In this document: positions 5,248-8,167 of the stretch, piece by piece
How the letters are laid out: the number at the start of each line of letters is the position of its first letter
Numbering within the stretch: the stretch's first letter is position 1
Assembly (NCBI GenBank): GCA_029778515.1
Contig: JAKOQD010000132.1
Span: 1 to 8,167 of the forward strand
Source of the DNA: Actinomycetes bacterium
Lineage (GTDB): Bacteria; Actinomycetota; Actinomycetes; Propionibacteriales; Propionibacteriaceae
DNA length: 8,167 nt
Direction: 5' to 3'
Program-made: the position numbers and the translations under genes
Notes under the pieces: generated by a model
Databases searched by the model: none
What the model was told of the DNA's origin: nothing
The model's input: only the letters and a program-made list of their open reading frames with translations

Positions 5248-6749
5248 GCGGACGCTCCTTCGGACTCGAGTCGTTCGTTGTGTTCCTGCACATGCCGGTA
5301 GAGCAGCACCAGCATCAACGCCAGCGCAGCGAAACCGAGCGCGACCGCGCCATTGCGCCAGGCCAGGTTGCCGGCGCCGTAGGCCAGCAGAATGGTGGTC
5401 AGCGTGACCGCGGTGCCGATGATCCGGTTGGTCGGTTTGGTCAGCGGTAGCAGCAGGCCACCCCAGGTCAGGTACCAGCTGTTCAGCGCGATGCCACCGA
5501 ACGCGAAAACCAAATACGACCAGGACAGGAACTTCACCGGCTGCCGCCGGCCCACGCCCAGACCAAGCCAGCCGATAACCACCACGGTGAGGAGCAGCCC
5601 GAGGTAGCGCAGCCCGTCCTTGATCCACTGCCCGGCAACCGGCTGGCCGAAGAACTCGAACGCCAGCCGCAATCCCTCGCCGACCAGAGTGAACGGCGCG
5701 AGCGTGACGATCATGCCGGGAACGTCGGCTGCGTCCACCCAGCCGAAGCCGAGCCCGGTCGCCAGCGAGATCGCCACGAAAGCCGCGACCGCGGCGCCCA
5801 GTGACCCGACCAGCCGGAGCATCGCGGCGGACGTGTCCGGCCAGCTCAAGGTCTTCCACGGATGCCGGATCAGGGCCACCGGATAGAAGGCCAGCAGCGC
5901 CGGCTGCTTGATACAGGCCGCCACCCCGACCGTGATCGCCGCCCACCAGAACCGCCGCTCATAGGCCAGCCAGATCGCCAGCACCACCAGGCCCATCATC
6001 AGCGCGTCGTTGTGCGCGCCGCCGACGAAGTCGATGATCAACAGCGGGTTGATCGCCGAGAACCAGACTGTCAACTGCACGTCCGCGCCCATGTGCACCG
6101 CGATCCGGGGCAGGAAGTAGACGATCAGCGCCACCCCGAGCAGCGCGGGCAGCCGCATGGCCATCGCCGAGAAGTACGGGTTGTTGCCGGCCAGCACGAC
6201 CAGACCGTGGAACATCTCCAGGCTCAGCGGTGGATACATGGCCGTGGTGTAGCGCCACAGCCACGCGGTCTGGTCGGCGAAAGCGCCGGGGAGCACAGAG
6301 ATCGGGTTCGTGTAGGGGTTCAGCCCGTTTCGCAGCAGCCAGCCTTCGGCGGCATACGCATAAGCGTCGTGGCTGAAGATCGGCGGCGCCAGCAGCAGGG
6401 GCAGGCTCCACAGCAGGGTGATCGGCCAGTGCTTGACCTCGTGGTGGAGGCTGGGCCGCAGCTTGAACCAGGCTTCGACGAGCAGTGCGACCGCGGCCAC
6501 CACCAGCGCGGTGCCGAGGACGCGGGCCGGCCAGTTGTCCAGGCCGAGCGCGCGCATCGGCTCCCACCAAGGACTGTTCTGCGGCAGGTATGCCGGCGTC
6601 AACGAGCCCAGGAAGAGCAGCACCGAACCCAGGAGCCCACGACGCACCGGACGGTGGGTCCAAGCGGTCGCGATGTCACCGCGCATCTCTCGGACGCGGG
6701 CGCGCCAAAGACCGGACCGGCTCTGGGCCGGCCTGGTCTGCGGGGTCAC
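5244..6749 (-). CDS. mptB: MptB-like polyprenol-phosphomannose-dependent alpha-1,6-mannosyltransferase
   Basis: This is a polytopic membrane protein of 501 aa with about 12-13 hydrophobic segments beginning near residue 38. Marks of the GT-C MptA/MptB group are a first large loop with SHDAYAYAAEGWLLRNG and NPYTNP (the presumed catalytic Asp is D128), then YPPLSLE, and later NPLLIIDFVGGAHNDALM (about 235-252). In mycobacteria and corynebacteria such enzymes extend the alpha-1,6-mannan core of lipomannan, using polyprenol-phosphate mannose on the outer face of the membrane. A basic, polar N-terminus and a charged C-terminus (HVQEHNERLESEG) flank the membrane part. GTG 6749 is chosen because GGAGG lies 7 nt before it; GTG 6755 is in frame but only 1 nt from that site. 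The last codons overlap the hydrolase start, so the two are co-translated. MptA or another GT-C mannosyltransferase is possible. Confidence 0.75.
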   Translation of the reverse strand: MTPQTRPAQSRSGLWRARVREMRGDIATAWTHRPVRRGLLGSVLLFLGSLTPAYLPQNSPWWEPMRALGLDNWPARVLGTALVVAAVALLVEAWFKLRPSLHHEVKHWPITLLWSLPLLLAPPIFSHDAYAYAAEGWLLRNGLNPYTNPISVLPGAFADQTAWLWRYTTAMYPPLSLEMFHGLVVLAGNNPYFSAMAMRLPALLGVALIVYFLPRIAVHMGADVQLTVWFSAINPLLIIDFVGGAHNDALMMGLVVLAIWLAYERRFWWAAITVGVAACIKQPALLAFYPVALIRHPWKTLSWPDTSAAMLRLVGSLGAAVAAFVAISLATGLGFGWVDAADVPGMIVTLAPFTLVGEGLRLAFEFFGQPVAGQWIKDGLRYLGLLLTVVVIGWLGLGVGRRQPVKFLSWSYLVFAFGGIALNSWYLTWGGLLLPLTKPTNRIIGTAVTLTTILLAYGAGNLAWRNGAVALGFAALALMLVLLYRHVQEHNERLESEGASA

Positions 6750-6755
6750 TGCCAC

Positions 6756-7094
6756 TCCTCCGGGCTCGCTGGCGGCATGGACGCAAGCCTACCGAGGCCC
6801 CCACCCCCCGCCAGCCGACGGCTCCGGCGCGTTCGAACACCTGGTGAAGAAATCGCTCCTGGCTAGCCGCCTCGCACTCACCAACCCTGCCCGGACCCGG
6901 CGCCAACATCTCAGATTCCGGCCGGCGAGTGAGCGAATGTACGCAGTCGTCGGAATACGGCGGGCATCATCGGCGCTTGTGATGAAGGCTGTCGAAGGTT
7001 GCCTTGCGCTGGAAAGGGTAGCCAACAACTAGACTTGCCCGACGCGCCGGCTTCCCAGTCGGCCGGCCGCGGGACCGAGAAGAGAACTCATCGC
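6756..7094. other. Divergent intergenic region between mptB-like gene and korA
   Basis: About 340 bp hold no convincing gene; short open frames here lack family features. Both flanking genes point outward, so two promoters are expected. On the plus strand TAGACT (7030-7035) fits an actinobacterial -10, giving a korA leader of roughly 55 nt, but no good -35 is seen. On the minus strand TAGGCT (6786-6791) is a comparable -10 for the mannosyltransferase gene. A C-rich run (6798-6809, one A interruption) lies just upstream of that box. Confidence 0.4.
7030..7035 (+). promoter_or_regulatory. Candidate -10 box for korA
   Basis: TAGACT matches the TAnnnT form of actinobacterial -10 elements and lies 59 nt before the korA ATG. 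The nearest TTG-type -35 (TTGCGC at 7004) is 20 nt away, which is too far for a standard promoter, so support is weak. Confidence 0.25.
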
Positions 7095-8167
7095 ATGACC
7101 GAAGTGACCACCCTCGACCACGTCGTGATCCGGTTCGCCGGCGACTCTGGCGACGGAATGCAGTTGACGGGTGACCGGTTCACCCACGACACCGCGAACG
7201 CAGGCAACGATTTCTCGACCCTGCCGAACTTCCCCGCCGAGATCCGCGCCCCAGCAGGCACCGTGGCCGGGGTGTCCAGCTTCCAGCTGCACTTCGCCGA
7301 CTTCGATATCCGCACCCCGGGCGATCGTCCCGACGTGCTGGTGGCGATGAACCCCGCCGCCCTCAAAGCGAACCTCGGTGACCTCGCTGCCAATGGCCTG
7401 ATCATCGCCGACACCGCCGACTTCACCGCGCGCAACCTCGCCAAGGTCGGGTACGGATCAGACCCGCTCACGGACGGGACGCTGCACGGCTACCAGGTGG
7501 TGGCACTCGACCTGTCCGGGCAGGCGTCCGCGGCGGTCGCGGAGTTCGGCCTTGGCCGCAAGGACGCCGTCCGCACCAAGAACATGTACGCCCTTGGCCT
7601 TCTGGACTGGCTGTACAGCCGTCCGGTCGAGGGCACGATCGCATTCCTCGAACGCCGGTTCGCCACGTCTCCGCAGATCCGGGACGCGAACATCGCCGCG
7701 CTCAAGGCCGGATACGCCTTCGGCGAGACGACAGAGGTGTTCACCAACCGGTTCGCGGTGGCCCCGGCACCCGCACCGTTGGGCACGTATCGCCAGATCT
7801 CCGGCAACCGGGCGCTCGCCTTCGGCCTGATGGCCGGCGCGGCGAAGGCCGGGCTGCAGCTGTTCCTTGGCGCCTACCCGATCACGCCCGCGTCCGATGT
7901 GCTGCACTACCTCGCTGCGGCCAAGGACGCCGGGGTGATGACCTTCCAGGCCGAGGACGAGATCGCCGCGGTCGGGGCAGCACTCGGCGCCTCCTTCGCC
8001 GGGCAGCTGGGCGTGACCACCACGTCCGGGCCAGGCCTTGCCCTGAAGATGGAGACCATCGGCCTCGCGGTGATGCTCGAGCTGCCGCTGGTGATCTGTG
8101 ACGTGCAGCGCGCCGGCCCAGCCACCGGCATGCCCACCAAGACCGAACAGGCCGATCTCACCCAGGC
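7095..8167 (+). CDS. korA: 2-oxoglutarate:ferredoxin oxidoreductase subunit alpha (fused gamma-alpha), partial
   Basis: The first 357 codons are present and the gene runs off the window end; full-length relatives have a little over 600 residues. The N-terminus (IRFAGDSGDGMQLTGD, residues 12-27) is the gamma-domain signature. After a linker (about 220-235, rich in Ala/Pro) the alpha domain begins: QLFLGAYPITPASDVL (Y261-PITP), FQAEDEIAAVGAALGASFAG and TTTSGPGLALKMETIG (T310-SGPG). These motifs form the thiamine-diphosphate site together with KorB, which usually follows directly and should lie beyond the window. KorAB oxidatively decarboxylates 2-oxoglutarate to succinyl-CoA and reduces ferredoxin, a CoA-dependent TCA-cycle step that can replace or run beside 2-oxoglutarate dehydrogenase. 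ATG 7095 is preceded by an AGAAGAGA stretch 10-17 nt upstream, a modest ribosome-binding site. Confidence 0.93.
   Translation, partial: MTEVTTLDHVVIRFAGDSGDGMQLTGDRFTHDTANAGNDFSTLPNFPAEIRAPAGTVAGVSSFQLHFADFDIRTPGDRPDVLVAMNPAALKANLGDLAANGLIIADTADFTARNLAKVGYGSDPLTDGTLHGYQVVALDLSGQASAAVAEFGLGRKDAVRTKNMYALGLLDWLYSRPVEGTIAFLERRFATSPQIRDANIAALKAGYAFGETTEVFTNRFAVAPAPAPLGTYRQISGNRALAFGLMAGAAKAGLQLFLGAYPITPASDVLHYLAAAKDAGVMTFQAEDEIAAVGAALGASFAGQLGVTTTSGPGLALKMETIGLAVMLELPLVICDVQRAGPATGMPTKTEQADLTQ

Noticed and set aside
5248..5946. N-terminal extension of the crotonase, giving 546 codons
   Set aside because: The extra sequence is the out-of-frame shadow of the mannosyltransferase gene; the family N-terminus begins at ATG 5247.
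6949..6980. SigR-like promoter (GGAAT with an 18-nt spacer) upstream of korA
   Set aside because: The -10 position reads GCT rather than GTT, and the site is more than 100 nt from the start codon.
7045..7070. Hairpin of GCCGGC repeats in the korA leader
   Set aside because: GCCGGC is self-complementary and frequent at this GC content; no loop or T tract supports a regulator.
1..8167. CRISPR array, insertion sequence, rRNA or phage genes
   Set aside because: No spaced direct repeats, transposase motifs, terminal inverted repeats, rRNA sequence or phage structural genes were seen on either strand.

Overview
The window is high-GC DNA (roughly two thirds G+C by eye) with many GTG starts, strong codon bias and short or overlapping gene junctions. 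A MptB-like polyprenol-phosphomannose-dependent mannosyltransferase, a fused KorA 2-oxoglutarate:ferredoxin oxidoreductase subunit and a YajQ protein with an AGGAGG-GTG start all point to an actinobacterium (Actinomycetota). I cannot name the genus from the sequence.

Left part (1-1766), accessory and decaying. It opens with an MNT/HEPN (MntA/HepT-type) toxin-antitoxin locus. The antitoxin is an XRE helix-turn-helix fused to a MNT nucleotidyltransferase, but the catalytic middle of the nucleotidyltransferase is missing and the remaining C-terminus is out of frame. The HEPN toxin behind it is an intact reading frame that starts inside the old antitoxin stop (GTGA overlap). In its RX4HXY motif the tyrosine is replaced by cysteine. 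A minus-strand tRNA-Tyr(GTA) with its own intrinsic terminator follows. Beyond it lies about 0.7 kb of minus-strand sequence that resembles an AbiEi-type winged-helix plus DUF559 protein broken over several frames and cut short next to the tRNA. Two eroded defence or toxin-antitoxin type genes thus flank the tRNA.

Middle part (1767-4142), plus-strand housekeeping cluster: yajQ; a fold-type III PLP enzyme of the D-threonine aldolase / D-serine dehydratase family; and exodeoxyribonuclease III. The last two overlap by one base (TGATG) and are probably translationally coupled. A convergent intergenic gap (4143-4305) carries two short sequences that look like dispersed REP-type repeats.

Right part: a minus-strand two-gene unit in which a polytopic MptB-like mannosyltransferase (cell-envelope lipoglycan synthesis) overlaps by ATGA a 3-hydroxyisobutyryl-CoA hydrolase-like crotonase (valine catabolism). 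A divergent, gene-free spacer of about 340 bp separates it from the start of korA on the plus strand, which runs off the window end. No CRISPR array, insertion sequence, rRNA or complete novel multi-gene system is visible. The most unusual material is the damaged MNT/HEPN locus.
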